Below, in pieces: positions 26,334 to 35,718 of a stretch of DNA of 64,000 nt; positions within the stretch are counted from its first letter, which is position 1; each line of letters opens with the position of its first letter. The stretch is from Herbaspirillum sp. SJZ107 (GTDB lineage: Bacteria > Pseudomonadota > Gammaproteobacteria > Burkholderiales > Burkholderiaceae_D): NCBI RefSeq assembly GCF_006715485.1, contig NZ_VFNH01000002.1:1178001-1242000 (forward strand). Reading direction: 5' to 3'. Position numbers and translations under genes: made by a program. The notes under the pieces are model-generated. The model searched no databases, was not told the DNA's origin, and worked only from the letters and a program-made list of their open reading frames with translations.

Positions 26334-26367
26334 TCGCATGCAATCCGGGTGCAGCTTGCATGCAATC
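26334..26367. promoter_or_regulatory. Operator pair 1 upstream of the Tsx-like gene
   Basis: Two copies of GCATGCAATC (26336-26345 and 26358-26367) exactly 22 bases apart, about two helical turns. The second sits in a perfect palindrome TTGCATGCAA (26356-26365); the first in TCGCATGCAA. They resemble the GntR-type palindrome at 27533-27542. Confidence 0.6.
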
Positions 26368-26535
26368 TTCAGCTTGTCTGGTTAGCAAATAGCGGGCCAG
26401 ACCGCAGAGCTCGACATACGCGGCGCGCCTGCACTCTGGCGGCTTGCGCTGCATCGTCTCCTGCATTGCTGCGGCGCACCACCAACGCCCGCCGCATGCC
26501 CTGCATTCGCCGCCAGGCGCGCTGTCGTGGTGCAA

Positions 26536-26569
26536 GTGCATCCAATCGGACGCCAGGTTGTATCCAATC
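26536..26569. promoter_or_regulatory. Operator pair 2 near the end of the GntR gene
   Basis: GCATCCAATC (26538-26547) and GTATCCAATC (26560-26569), again 22 bases apart, the second inside TTGTATCCAA (26558-26567). The geometry is identical to pair 1, displaced by 202 bases. Between the pairs (26370-26535) I see no convincing gene; the stretch is GC-rich and open in several frames. Confidence 0.5.
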
Positions 26570-26588
26570 GGCGCAAGGACGTCCCGCC

Positions 26589-27374
26589 TCAGCAGCCGGC
26601 CAGGGCTTCGGCCAGGTTGACCTTGCGTTCCGGCGCATCCAGCTGCAGGCGCGCTTCGATCTCGAGCAGGTGATGCTCGATCAGCGCCACCGCCTGCTCG
26701 GCCTTGCCCTGTTCGATCAGCGCCAGCAGGTCGCCGTGCTCGTCGTTGCCGCACATCGGCGCGCCCGGTGTTTCATACAGGGCGATGATCAGCGAGCAGC
26801 GCGACACCAGCTCGCCCATGAAACGCTGCAGCACCGCGTTGCCCGACAGTTCCGCCAGCAGCAGGTGGAATTCGCCGCCCAGGCGGATCCAGCCGGCGCG
26901 GTCGCCGCTGTGGCGCGCCTGTTCTTCCGCTTCCAGCGCGGCGCGAATCGCGCGCAGCGAGGCCGGGGTGGCGTTCGCAACCACCAGCGGCACGATCTCG
27001 CGTTCCAGCGCACGCCGCGCGGCGAACACGTCGCGCGCTTCCCTGGGAGAGGGCGAGGCCACCACGGCGCCGCGGTTGGGCCGCAGTTCGATGATGTGGT
27101 CGTGCGCGAGGCGCTGCAGGGCCTTGCGCACCGTGGTGCGGCTGACCTGGTACAGCTCGCAGAAATCGGCTTCGCCCAGGCGGGTGCCGGGCGGCAGGCG
27201 GTGGCTCATCACGGCGCTGACCACGGCGCGGTAGATGCGCAGGTCGATGGCGGTGATGCCGCGCTTGGCCGGGGCGGCTACCGGCGCCGATGCGGGCGTG
27301 GATGCGGGCGTGGATGCGGGCGCGGCCGGCTGGCGTCCGCCTTGTGGGCGTGGCGCAGCGGTGTGTCGTGTCAT
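26589..27374 (-). CDS. GntR-family (FCD-type) transcriptional regulator
   Basis: A 261-residue regulator. After a low-complexity Pro/Ala head (about residues 1-36) comes a GntR winged helix with 'LPPGTRLGEADFCELYQVSR' and 'TTVRKALQRLAHDHIIELRP', then an all-helical FCD ligand domain with 'ARRALEREIV', 'FHLLLAEL' and metal-type His residues in 'FHLL' and 'HHLLE'. It is divergent from the ABC ATPase and sits between both halves of the uptake system, so it most likely controls them in response to a purine or related ligand. Candidate operators are at 26334-26367, 26536-26569 and 27533-27542. Confidence 0.9.
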   Translation of the reverse strand: MTRHTAAPRPQGGRQPAAPASTPASTPASAPVAAPAKRGITAIDLRIYRAVVSAVMSHRLPPGTRLGEADFCELYQVSRTTVRKALQRLAHDHIIELRPNRGAVVASPSPREARDVFAARRALEREIVPLVVANATPASLRAIRAALEAEEQARHSGDRAGWIRLGGEFHLLLAELSGNAVLQRFMGELVSRCSLIIALYETPGAPMCGNDEHGDLLALIEQGKAEQAVALIEHHLLEIEARLQLDAPERKVNLAEALAGC

Positions 27375-27532
27375 GGTCGATCTCCGGGTGTCGCGGCAGG
27401 GGTTCCGCCGCTCGTCCCGGGGATGTAGCAGGAATCGTGCTCAGGTTTGACAATCGGAAAAGAGTGTCTGTGCGCAATATTGGCGCGTGGATGCCCGTTC
27501 CTGGTGAGATTGTCGACTCGGGCTGGTGCGTT

Positions 27533-27542
27533 TTGTATACAA
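27533..27542. promoter_or_regulatory. GntR-type operator between regulator and ABC operon
   Basis: A perfect palindrome TTGTATACAA, matching the general yGTM-KACr pattern of GntR-family sites. It lies 159 bases before the regulator ATG and 86 bases before the ATPase ATG. A TTGCATG half-like copy occurs at 27607-27613. Confidence 0.6.
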
Positions 27543-27627
27543 GATTCGGCGCCGAGTGGATGCAAATCACTGTGAATGGGCGTCCATGGCACGGACCTTG
27601 CAATGCTTGCATGTCGAGTCCACCACG

Positions 27628-29202
27628 ATGGAGCATCCCTTGAACACAGAAGCGCAACGTGTCGAGCCGCGGCTGCAGCTGCTCGGCATTTCGAAAAGCT
27701 ATCCCTCGGTGGTGGCCAACGCCGGCGTCGACCTGACCGTGATGCCCGGCGAGATCCACGCGGTGCTGGGCGAGAACGGCGCCGGCAAGAGCACCCTGAT
27801 GAAGATGATCTACGGTGTGACCAAGCCGGACGCCGGCGAAATCATGTGGGAAGGACGGCAGGTCCAGATCCCGTCGCCGTCCAGCGCGCGCCGCCTCGGC
27901 ATCGGCATGGTGTTCCAGCACTTTGCGCTGTTCGAGACCCTGACGGTTGCCGAGAACATCGCGCTGGCACTCGACGAGAAAATCGCGCCGGCCCAGCTGG
28001 CACCGCGCATCCGCGCCGTCTCCGCACAATATGGCTTGCCGCTCGATCCGGACAAGCGCGTGCACAGCATGTCGGTGGGCGAGCGCCAGCGTGTCGAGAT
28101 CGTGCGCTGCCTGCTGCAGTCGCCGCGCCTGTTGATCATGGACGAGCCGACTTCGGTGCTGACGCCGGACGCCGTGCAGAAGCTGTTCGTCTCGCTGCGC
28201 CAGCTGGCGGCGGAGGGCGTCAGCATCCTGTATATCAGCCACAAGCTCGACGAGATCCAGTCGCTGTGCGACAAGGCGACCGTGCTGCGCGCCGGCCGCG
28301 TCTCCGGCACCGCGGTGCCGAAACAGGAGACCGCGCATTCGCTGGCCGAACTGATGATCGGCGGCGACCTGCCGACCTGCAGCCTGCTGCCGCGCGCGCC
28401 GGGCGAGGTGCGCCTGGCCATCGATCGCCTCGACCTGGCCAGCAGCGACCCGTTCGGCACGCGCCTGCAAGACATTAGTCTGGAAGTCCGAGCGGGCGAG
28501 ATCGTCGGCCTGGCCGGCATCTCGGGCAACGGCCAGCAGGAACTCCTGAAGGCGATTTCGGGCGAACTGGCGGCGCCCAAGGCGGCCAGCATCCGCATCC
28601 TCGGCAAGGACGCCGGCCGGCTCGATCCGGCCGCGCGGCGCCGCCTGGGCCTGGGCTTCGTGCCGGAAGAGCGGCTCGGGCGTGGCGCGGTGCCGGCACT
28701 GTCGCTGGCCGACAATGCGCTGCTGACCGGCTACCTGTCGCCCGGCGCCGGCATGGTCAAGGGCGGCCTGCTGCGGCGCGGCGCGGTGGGCGCGTTTGCC
28801 GCTGGCGTGATCAAGCGGTTCAAGGTCAAGTGCGGCGGTGCCGGCGCGGCCGCATCCAGTCTCTCGGGCGGCAACCTGCAGAAATTCATCGTCGGCCGCG
28901 AGGTCGAGCTGGCGCCAAAGCTCATGGTGCTGGCCCAGCCGACCTGGGGCGTCGACATCGGCGCGGCCATGCTGATCCGCCAGGCCATCATCGACCTGCG
29001 CGACGCGGGCGTGGCGGTGCTGGTGGTGTCCGAGGAACTCGATGAACTGTTCATGATGTGCGACCGCATCGCGGTGCTGGCCAAGGGCCGGCTGTCGCAC
29101 GCGGTGCCGGTGGCGTCCACCAGCGTCAACCAGATCGGGGTGTGGATGAGCGGCGAGTTCGACGCCCCCGTCAACCTAGGAGTCGACCATGTCCCGGCTT
29201 GA
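27628..29202 (+). CDS. Nucleoside ABC transporter ATPase (two fused ATPase domains)
   Basis: A 524-residue protein with two tandem ATPase domains, as in RbsA/NupA-type importers. Domain 1 has Walker A 'GENGAGKST' (48-56), signature 'SVGERQRVE' and Walker B 'LLIMDEPTSVL'. Domain 2 has a divergent Walker A region 'GISGNGQQEL', signature 'LSGGNLQK' and 'LAQPTWGVD', the usual pattern where only one site is fully active. It overlaps the first permease gene by 14 bases. The ATG at 27628 is the first plausible start; an upstream in-frame extension covers the promoter region. Confidence 0.93.
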   Translation: MEHPLNTEAQRVEPRLQLLGISKSYPSVVANAGVDLTVMPGEIHAVLGENGAGKSTLMKMIYGVTKPDAGEIMWEGRQVQIPSPSSARRLGIGMVFQHFALFETLTVAENIALALDEKIAPAQLAPRIRAVSAQYGLPLDPDKRVHSMSVGERQRVEIVRCLLQSPRLLIMDEPTSVLTPDAVQKLFVSLRQLAAEGVSILYISHKLDEIQSLCDKATVLRAGRVSGTAVPKQETAHSLAELMIGGDLPTCSLLPRAPGEVRLAIDRLDLASSDPFGTRLQDISLEVRAGEIVGLAGISGNGQQELLKAISGELAAPKAASIRILGKDAGRLDPAARRRLGLGFVPEERLGRGAVPALSLADNALLTGYLSPGAGMVKGGLLRRGAVGAFAAGVIKRFKVKCGGAGAAASSLSGGNLQKFIVGREVELAPKLMVLAQPTWGVDIGAAMLIRQAIIDLRDAGVAVLVVSEELDELFMMCDRIAVLAKGRLSHAVPVASTSVNQIGVWMSGEFDAPVNLGVDHVPA

Positions 29203-30301
29203 AGCCCGTCCCACCCCCTCGCGCGCCATGATGCTGGCCTCGCCGCTGATCGCGGCCCTGGCCATGCTGGCCACCGGCTCGCTGCTGTTCCTGTTCCTCG
29301 GCCAGGCGCCGCTGCATGCCTTTTACGTCTACTTCATCAAGCCGCTCACGACCGAATACGGCATCGGTGAGCTGCTGCTCAAGGCGACACCCTTGATCCT
29401 GTGCGGCGTCGGCCTGGCGATCGGCTTTCGCGCCAACGTCCACAACATCGGCGCCGACGGCCAGCTGACCATGGGCGCGGTGGCCGCCGGCTGGGTGGCG
29501 CTGCATTTCGACGGCGTCGACGCCGGGTGGGTGCTGCCGCTGATGATCCTGGCCGGCGCCCTCGGCGGCCTGGCCTGGGCCGCGGTGCCGGCGCTGCTGC
29601 GTACGCGCTTCAACACCAGCGAAATCCTGGTCAGCCTGATGCTGGTGTACGTGGCTTACCTGTTCCTCGGCTACCTGGTGCACGGCCCGTTGCGCGACCC
29701 GGCCGGCTTCAATTTCCCGCAATCGAAGATGTTCGGCGACGCCGCGCTGCTGCCGCTGCTCAAGGAAGGCTTGCGCGTGAATGCCGCCTTCCCGCTGTCG
29801 CTGCTGGCAGTGGCCGGGGCCTGGTTCTTCTGCCGCCACACCTTTGCCGGCTACCGCATGCAGGTCAGCGGGATGGCGCCGGCGGCCGCCCTGTACGCCG
29901 GCTTTTCCGAGCCGAAGAACGTCTGGTTCGCCTTCATGGTCAGCGGCGCGCTGGCCGGCGTGGCCGGGGTGGGGGAGGTGGCCGGGCCGCTGGGCCAGCT
30001 GCAGCCTTCGGTGTCGCCGGGCTACGGCTTCGCCGCCATCATCGTGGCCTACGTCGGCCGCCTGCATCCGCTCGGCGTGCTGCTGGCGTCGCTGCTGATG
30101 TCGCTGCTCTACATCGGCGGCGAATCGGCCCAGATCGAATTGCAGCTGCCCTCGGCCATCACCGGCCTGTTCCAGGGCCTGCTGCTGTTCTACCTGCTGG
30201 CCGCCGACCTGTTCATCCATTACCGCTTCAAGCCGCGCACACGCGAGACCGGTGCCACCACCGACGCGGCCGTTCCCCTGGAGACCGCCCATGAATCCTG
30301 A
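29189..30301 (+). CDS. Nucleoside ABC transporter permease 1
   Basis: A 370-residue membrane protein with about nine hydrophobic segments and the conserved block 'FRANVHNIGADGQLTMGA', diagnostic of the larger permease of BMP-type nucleoside importers (YufP/NupB-like). The late 'GYGFAAIIVAYVGRLHPLG' is also typical. A GGAG ribosome-binding site precedes the ATG, which overlaps the ATPase stop; its own stop overlaps the next permease start by 11 bases, so all three are translationally coupled. Confidence 0.92.
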   Translation: MSRLEARPTPSRAMMLASPLIAALAMLATGSLLFLFLGQAPLHAFYVYFIKPLTTEYGIGELLLKATPLILCGVGLAIGFRANVHNIGADGQLTMGAVAAGWVALHFDGVDAGWVLPLMILAGALGGLAWAAVPALLRTRFNTSEILVSLMLVYVAYLFLGYLVHGPLRDPAGFNFPQSKMFGDAALLPLLKEGLRVNAAFPLSLLAVAGAWFFCRHTFAGYRMQVSGMAPAAALYAGFSEPKNVWFAFMVSGALAGVAGVGEVAGPLGQLQPSVSPGYGFAAIIVAYVGRLHPLGVLLASLLMSLLYIGGESAQIELQLPSAITGLFQGLLLFYLLAADLFIHYRFKPRTRETGATTDAAVPLETAHES

Positions 30302-31214
30302 TTATGTGATCGCCTTCCTGGCCAGCACCGCCGGTCCCGCCACCCCGCTGGTGCTGGCCTCGACCGGCGAACTGGTGGCCGAACGCTCCGGCGTGATCAA
30401 CCTCGGCCTCGAGGGCATCATGCTGGTGGGTGCGGTGGCCGGCTTCTCGGCCACGCTGCACACCGGTTCGATGGGCCTGGGGCTGCTGGCCGCGCTGGCG
30501 GCCGGCGCCGCGATGGCGCTGGTGTTCGCCTTCCTGGTGCTGACCCTGCAGACCAACCAGGTCGCCACCGGCCTGGCGCTGACCCTGTTCGGCCTCGGCC
30601 TGTCGGCCTTCCTCGGCCGCGACCTGGTCGGCCAGACCGTGGCGCCGCTGCCGCACCTGTCCATCCCTGTGCTGTCCAACCTGCCGTTCGTCGGTCCCTT
30701 GCTGTTCCGCTTCGACATCCTGGTCTATCTGTCGCTGGTGCTGGTGGCCGTGGTCGGCTGGGTGCTGGCGCGCACCCGCATCGGGCTGCTGATCCGCGCG
30801 GTCGGCGAAGCGCCGCATTCGGCCCACGCGATCGGCATGTCGGTCATCAAGCTGCGCTATGCCACCGTGCTGTTCGGCGGTGCGCTGGCCGGCCTGGGCG
30901 GCGCCTACCTGTCGCTGGCGCTGACCCCGATGTGGGTCGAGGGCATGACGGCGGGCCGCGGCTGGATCGCGCTGGCCCAGGTGGTGTTCGCCACCTGGAA
31001 GCCGCGCGGCCTGCTGCTGGGTGCCTACCTGTTCGGCGGCGTGACGGTGCTGCAGTTCCACGGGCAGGGGCTGGGCATCGCGATTCCATCCGAGTTCCTG
31101 TCGATGCTGCCGTACCTGGCCACCATCGTGGTGCTGGTGATCATCTGCCGCAATCCGCAGACCATCCTGCTGAACAAGCCGATGTCGCTGGGGCAGAACT
31201 TCAAGGCGGACTAG
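30291..31214 (+). CDS. Nucleoside ABC transporter permease 2
   Basis: A 307-residue membrane protein, the smaller partner permease (YufQ/NupC-like): '[19 protein letters not shown]' at the N-terminus and '[19 protein letters not shown]' near the C-terminus are the family hallmarks. About eight to nine membrane helices. The ATG at 30291 lies inside the end of permease 1. It is the last gene of the operon; no strong terminator follows, only a hairpin at 31342-31362. Confidence 0.92.
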   Translation: MNPDYVIAFLASTAGPATPLVLASTGELVAERSGVINLGLEGIMLVGAVAGFSATLHTGSMGLGLLAALAAGAAMALVFAFLVLTLQTNQVATGLALTLFGLGLSAFLGRDLVGQTVAPLPHLSIPVLSNLPFVGPLLFRFDILVYLSLVLVAVVGWVLARTRIGLLIRAVGEAPHSAHAIGMSVIKLRYATVLFGGALAGLGGAYLSLALTPMWVEGMTAGRGWIALAQVVFATWKPRGLLLGAYLFGGVTVLQFHGQGLGIAIPSEFLSMLPYLATIVVLVIICRNPQTILLNKPMSLGQNFKAD

Positions 31215-31341
31215 CCGGCGTCCCGGCCAGTCCTTCATTTTCGTCTTCTCCAGGCCCGTCCAGCTCGACGCCGCCGTCTTCCTTCATCCCCTGGCAGGCC
31301 ACGCAGCTGGCCTTGCCGTCCAATATTCATCCGTCAATTCC

Positions 31342-31362
31342 GCCATCGCGAACCGCGATGGC
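31342..31362. other. Hairpin in the gap before the MFS gene
   Basis: GCCATCGCG (31342-31350) pairs perfectly with CGCGATGGC (31354-31362) around AAC. There is no T-tract. The same GCCATCGCG…CGCGATGGC stem recurs at 43301-43327. The rest of the 271-base gap (31215-31485) holds no gene that I can support and must contain the promoter of the dicarboxylate genes. Confidence 0.5.
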
Positions 31363-31485
31363 AGGGTCGCGATTGGTTTCTTTACGTGCGCGTCAGGCGG
31401 AGTGAACATGCCATCCAGGTAATTACACGCACATCGAAGGCGTGAACCGGCCTTGCCCCTGGCGGCAAACAACATTGGAGACTTC

Positions 31486-32799
31486 ATGAAAAGCGCTTAC
31501 CTCAAGCCCCAGGTGGCCTTGGCCCCTGCCGCAACCACCTTCACCGTGCGCCAGCAGTACACGGCCCTGTTCGGCTCCTGGCTGGGCTGGCTGTTCGACG
31601 CGCTCGACGCCGGCATCTTCGGTTTCGTCATGCTGGCCATCGCCCACAGTTTCGGCGTCCAGATGGGCGACGTGGTCTCGACCGTGGCCTGGTTCCTGCT
31701 GGCCACCGGCATCGGCGGTTACTTCCTCGGCAATATCTCGGACCGCATCGGCCGCAAGAAGACCATCCTCGCTTCGGTGCTCGCCTACGGCACCGGCACG
31801 CTGCTGTGCGGTTTCGCCTCCAACCTGTTCGAATTGAACGTCTACCGCTTCATCGTCGGCATCGCCGTCGGCGGCTTGTGGTCGGCGGCGGCATCGCTGA
31901 TCTGCGAAGTCTGGAAGCCGGAAGGCCGCGCCAAGGCGATCGCCTTCATGCAGACCGGCTGGTCGGGCGGCAACCTGCTGGCCGCGGTGTTCGCCTGGAA
32001 CATGCTCGACCCGGCCAATCCGGAAGCCTGGCGCGACCTGTTCATCTATGCTAGCCTGCCGGCCTACGCCACCTTCCTGTTCGTGCTGTTCTACGTGAAG
32101 GAATCGCCGGTCTGGCTGGCCAACCGCGAATTCATGAAGAAGAACAGCGGCAAGGGCAGCCTGTTCGAGATCTTCAAGCCCGAATACCGCCGCCCGGTGC
32201 TGCTGGCGCTGACGATTTCCGTGCTCGGCATGCTGGGCTACTGGATCGTGTTCACCTTCACCCCGGCTTTCCTGCAAAGCACGCTCAAGGTGCGCATCGA
32301 CCAGGCCCCGGTGTTCCTGGTCTGGACCGGCATCGGCGCCATGCTCGGCTACGTGGTCTACGGCTACCTGGCCGAAAAGGTCGGCCGCCGCATCTCGTTC
32401 GCGATCTTCTTCATCGGCATGACCATCATGGTCCCGGTATTCACCTTCGGCGCCGGCGCCATGCCGCTGACCGACGGCAAGCTGGCCTTCACCACCCAGA
32501 ACGTGGTCACGCTGGGCGCGCTGGCCGCCTTGCTCGGCTTCTTCACCGGTTACTTCAGCGGCTTCGGTGCCTGGTATTCGGAACTGTTCCCGACCAGCAT
32601 CCGCTCGACCGCATCCGGCTTCTGCTTCAACTTCGGCCGCGTCGGCGCCATCGCCGGCATCAAGCTGGTGCCGGTGCTGATCCCGATCATCGGCTTCACG
32701 ACCACGATTTCACTCGCGGCGGTGGCATATTTCGCCGCCGCGCTGATGGTGTTCACCCTGCAGGAAACCAAGGGCACTGTCCTTACCAGCGGCAACTAA
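31486..32799 (+). CDS. MFS transporter, carboxylate:H+ symporter type
   Basis: A 437-residue 12-helix major facilitator. The loop 2-3 motif is 'GNISDRIGRKKTILAS', and the first helix 'GSWLGWLFDALDAGIFGFVM' matches the sialate/lactate/aromatic-acid symporter branch. The context, directly followed by maleate isomerase and a second MFS gene, suggests it imports an unsaturated dicarboxylate or related acid. The ATG at 31486 has a TTGGAG ribosome-binding site 5 bases upstream. Confidence 0.88.
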   Translation: MKSAYLKPQVALAPAATTFTVRQQYTALFGSWLGWLFDALDAGIFGFVMLAIAHSFGVQMGDVVSTVAWFLLATGIGGYFLGNISDRIGRKKTILASVLAYGTGTLLCGFASNLFELNVYRFIVGIAVGGLWSAAASLICEVWKPEGRAKAIAFMQTGWSGGNLLAAVFAWNMLDPANPEAWRDLFIYASLPAYATFLFVLFYVKESPVWLANREFMKKNSGKGSLFEIFKPEYRRPVLLALTISVLGMLGYWIVFTFTPAFLQSTLKVRIDQAPVFLVWTGIGAMLGYVVYGYLAEKVGRRISFAIFFIGMTIMVPVFTFGAGAMPLTDGKLAFTTQNVVTLGALAALLGFFTGYFSGFGAWYSELFPTSIRSTASGFCFNFGRVGAIAGIKLVPVLIPIIGFTTTISLAAVAYFAAALMVFTLQETKGTVLTSGN

Positions 32800-32822
32800 T
32801 TGAAACAACAGAGGAATCAAGC

Positions 32823-33575
32823 ATGAAAACCTATCGCATCGGCCAGATCGTGCCAAGTTCGAACACGACGATGGAGACCGAAGTACCGGCGATGCTGCAG
32901 TCGCGACTCAATCAATTTCCGGAAGAGCGTTTCACCTTCCACTCGGCGCGCATGCGCATGATGCACGTCACGCCGGAAGAGCTGAAGAAGATGGACGTCG
33001 ACAGCGACCGCTGCGCGCTGGAACTGTCGGATGCGCGCTGCGACGTGCTGGCCTATGCCTGCCTGGTGGCGATCATGTGCCAGGGGCCCGGCTACCACCT
33101 GCAATCGGAGAAACGCCTGTCCGACATGGTGCGCGAGAACAAGGCGCAAGCCGCGGTGGTCAGCTCGGCCGGCGCCCTGGTCGACGCCATCCACGAACTC
33201 GGCTTCAAGAAGGTGGCGCTGATCACGCCCTACATGAAGCCCCTGACCCAGCAGGTGGTCGACTACATCGAAGACACCGGCATCGAGGTAACCGATGCAA
33301 TCAGCCTGGAAGTCTCGGACAACCTGGCCGTCGGCCGCCTCGATCCGATGAACCTGATCGAGCACGCCAAGCGCCTCGACATCAGCGACGCCGACGCGGT
33401 CGTGCTGTCGGCCTGCGTGCAGATGCCGTCGCTGCCGGCGATCCAGAAGGTCGAGGACATGCTGGGCAAGCCGGTGCTGTCGGCGGCCACCGCGACGGTC
33501 TACCGCATCCTCAGGAAACTGGAACTGGCACCGGTCGTGCCGGACGCCGGTTATCTGTTGTCCGGCAAGTTCTGA
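32823..33575 (+). CDS. maiA: Maleate cis-trans isomerase
   Basis: A 250-residue Asp/Glu-racemase-superfamily enzyme that converts maleate to fumarate without cofactor. Both catalytic cysteines are visible: C80 in 'LAYACLVAIMCQG' and C198 in 'LSACVQMPS'. The N-terminus 'RIGQIVPSSNTTMETE' is the standard maleate isomerase signature. It lies between two MFS transporter genes with short gaps (23 and 6 bases), so the three form an operon. Given the divergent hydratase/CoA-transferase/lyase genes, it may also act on citraconate/mesaconate, which differ by one methyl group; that is inference. Confidence 0.93.
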   Translation: MKTYRIGQIVPSSNTTMETEVPAMLQSRLNQFPEERFTFHSARMRMMHVTPEELKKMDVDSDRCALELSDARCDVLAYACLVAIMCQGPGYHLQSEKRLSDMVRENKAQAAVVSSAGALVDAIHELGFKKVALITPYMKPLTQQVVDYIEDTGIEVTDAISLEVSDNLAVGRLDPMNLIEHAKRLDISDADAVVLSACVQMPSLPAIQKVEDMLGKPVLSAATATVYRILRKLELAPVVPDAGYLLSGKF

Positions 33576-33581
33576 TCGAAC

Positions 33582-34895
33582 ATGACTACCCATACTCTCT
33601 CCAAGGGCGCCGGCATGGCGCAGCGCGAGCAGAAGGAAACCGCTACCTACGCCAAGGTGACGGCCCGGCTGCTGCCCTTCCTGTTCATCTCCTACGTCGC
33701 GGCTTACCTCGACCGCGTGAACGTCGGTTTTGCCAAGCTGCAGATGCTGAACGACCTGCAGTTCAGCGAAACCGTGTATGGACTCGGTGCCGGCGTGTTC
33801 TTCATCGGCTACTTCCTGTTCGAGGTCCCGAGCAATATCATCATGCACAAGGTCGGTGCCCGTGTCTGGATCGGCCGCATCATGATCACCTGGGCGATCC
33901 TGTCGGCGGCGATGATATTCGTCAGCAGCCCGACGCTGTTCTACGTGCTGCGCTTCTTCCTGGGCGTGGCCGAAGCCGGCTTCTTCCCCGGCATCGTGCT
34001 GTACCTGACCTACTGGTTCCCGGCGCAGCGGCGCAGCCGCATGAATGCGCTGTTCATGATCGGCATCCCGTTTGCCGGCGTGGTGGGCGGTCCGCTGTCG
34101 GGCTGGATCCTGAACGCCATGCACGGCGCGCAGGGGATGGCAGGCTGGCAATGGCTGTTCCTGATCGAAGCTCTGCCGTCGCTGGTGCTGGGCGTCGTCA
34201 CGATCTTCTATCTGCCCGACAGCATCCGTGCCGCGTCGTGGCTGAGCAATGAAGAGAAACAGCTGCTGGAAGAGAATATTGCGAAAGAAAACACCGGCAA
34301 GGTCGATCACGCGCTGTCGGGTGTGTTCGGCAATCCGCGTGTCTGGCTGATGGCTGCAATCTACTTCTGCTGCATGATGGGCCTGTACGGCATCAGCTTC
34401 TACCTGCCGACGCTGATCAAGGCGGCCGGCGTCAAGGATGCGATGGACGTCGGCCTGCTGACCGCCATTCCCTACGGCTGCGCCGTGGTCGCGATGCTGG
34501 CCATCGCAAAAAGCGCAGACCGCACCCGCGAACGGCGCTGGCATTTCACTGTTGCCAGCGCGCTGGGCGGATTGGGTCTGCTGCTGGCCACGATCTACGG
34601 CGACAACGTCGCGCTGGCGATGGTGGCGCTTTGCCTCGGCACCGCCGGCATGCTGGCCACCATGCCCGTGTTCTGGACCTATCCGAGCTCGATCCTGGGC
34701 GGCACGGCGGCCGCTGCCGGCATCGCCATGATCAATTCCTTCGGCAACCTGGCCGGTTTCGTCAGCCCGTCGATCATCGGCTGGATGAAGGACGTGACCC
34801 ACAGCACCAATGCTGGCATGTATGTGGTGTCGGGTGCCTTGTTCCTCGGCGCCTTGCTGGCCTTGTTGCAGCCGCGCAGCCTGGTCAATCGATAA
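33582..34895 (+). CDS. MFS transporter, anion:cation symporter (ACS) type
   Basis: A 437-residue 12-helix transporter. 'LDRVNVGFAKLQMLNDLQFS' in helix 1 and 'EVPSNIIMHKVGARVWIGRI' are hallmarks of the ACS branch (phthalate, tartrate, glucarate permeases). It starts 6 bases after maiA. A second transporter for the same pathway is probable. A TTG-free start choice exists at the internal ATG 33615, but the upstream ATG is kept because the spacing to maiA is tight. Confidence 0.9.
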   Translation: MTTHTLSKGAGMAQREQKETATYAKVTARLLPFLFISYVAAYLDRVNVGFAKLQMLNDLQFSETVYGLGAGVFFIGYFLFEVPSNIIMHKVGARVWIGRIMITWAILSAAMIFVSSPTLFYVLRFFLGVAEAGFFPGIVLYLTYWFPAQRRSRMNALFMIGIPFAGVVGGPLSGWILNAMHGAQGMAGWQWLFLIEALPSLVLGVVTIFYLPDSIRAASWLSNEEKQLLEENIAKENTGKVDHALSGVFGNPRVWLMAAIYFCCMMGLYGISFYLPTLIKAAGVKDAMDVGLLTAIPYGCAVVAMLAIAKSADRTRERRWHFTVASALGGLGLLLATIYGDNVALAMVALCLGTAGMLATMPVFWTYPSSILGGTAAAAGIAMINSFGNLAGFVSPSIIGWMKDVTHSTNAGMYVVSGALFLGALLALLQPRSLVNR

Positions 34896-34925
34896 GCCGA
34901 GCTTCGCTCCCTGCCGCAGATAAAA

Positions 34926-34964
34926 CAACGCCGCCAGGTGCAAGCCGGGCGGCGTTGTCGTTTT
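34926..34964. terminator. Bidirectional terminator between MFS and DJ-1 genes
   Basis: A 10-bp perfect stem (CAACGCCGCC 34926-34935 with GGCGGCGTTG 34948-34957), with AAAA before and TTTT (34961-34964) after, serving the convergent genes on both sides. Confidence 0.85.
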
Positions 34965-34980
34965 AACCCTGGGTTTTCGG

Positions 34981-35658
34981 TCAGGCCAGCAGCTTGAGCA
35001 GCGCCTCGGCGCCTTGTTCCGACGACGCCGGGTTCTGCCCGGTGACCAGCTTGCCGTCGGTCAGCACATACGGCTGCCAGTCCGGTCCCTTGGAATAATT
35101 GCCGCCGTTCTGCTTGAGCATGTCCTCGACCAGGAAAGGCACTACCTGGGTGAGGCCGACCGCTTCCTCTTCGGTGTTGGTGAAGCCGGTCACCTGCTTG
35201 CCGCGGACCAGCGGCGTGCCGTCGGCAGCCTTGACGTTGCGCAGCACGCCCGGCGCGTGGCAGACGAGGGCGACCGGCTTGCCGGCGGCCGCCATCGCTT
35301 CGATCAGGGCGATCGACGCCCGGTCTTCCGCCAGGTCCCACAGCGGGCCGTGTCCGCCCGGATAGAACACGGCGTCGAAGTCTTCGGCATTGACGTCCGC
35401 CAGCTTGCCGGTCGAGGCCAGCACGGCCTGCGCTTCGGCATCGCCCTTGAAGCGCCGGGTGGCGTCGGTCTGCGCGTCCGGCGCATCGCTCTTCGGATCG
35501 AGCGGCGGCTGGCCGCCCTGCGGCGACACCACCGTGATGTCGGCGCCGGCGTCCTTCAGCACGTAATAGGGCGCCGCGTACTCTTCCAGCCAGAAGCCGG
35601 TTTTCTTGCCGGTGTCGCCGAGCTGGTCGTGCGACGTCAGTACCATCAATACTTTCAT
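34981..35658 (-). CDS. DJ-1/PfpI-family protein (Hsp31-like)
   Basis: A 225-residue protein with the nucleophile elbow 'ALVCHAPG' (C133, H134) and an acidic partner in 'GFWLEEYAAP' (E25). 'FYPGGHGPLWDL' precedes the elbow. These features match class I glutamine-amidotransferase-like chaperone/glyoxalase proteins of the Hsp31/YhbO group, which deal with reactive aldehydes. The ATG at 35658 has a GGGAGGA ribosome-binding site. Upstream lies the leuD remnant, so it once followed the leuD operon. Confidence 0.88.
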   Translation of the reverse strand: MKVLMVLTSHDQLGDTGKKTGFWLEEYAAPYYVLKDAGADITVVSPQGGQPPLDPKSDAPDAQTDATRRFKGDAEAQAVLASTGKLADVNAEDFDAVFYPGGHGPLWDLAEDRASIALIEAMAAAGKPVALVCHAPGVLRNVKAADGTPLVRGKQVTGFTNTEEEAVGLTQVVPFLVEDMLKQNGGNYSKGPDWQPYVLTDGKLVTGQNPASSEQGAEALLKLLA

Positions 35659-35718
35659 GGAATCCTCCCGATGCGTTGTTTCATGTGTTCCGCATATTAC
35701 CAGCCTCGCATTTTTGTC

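Noticed and set aside
26370..26535. Possible gene between the two operator pairs
   Set aside because: Several frames are open but none has a start with a ribosome-binding site or a plausible protein sequence.
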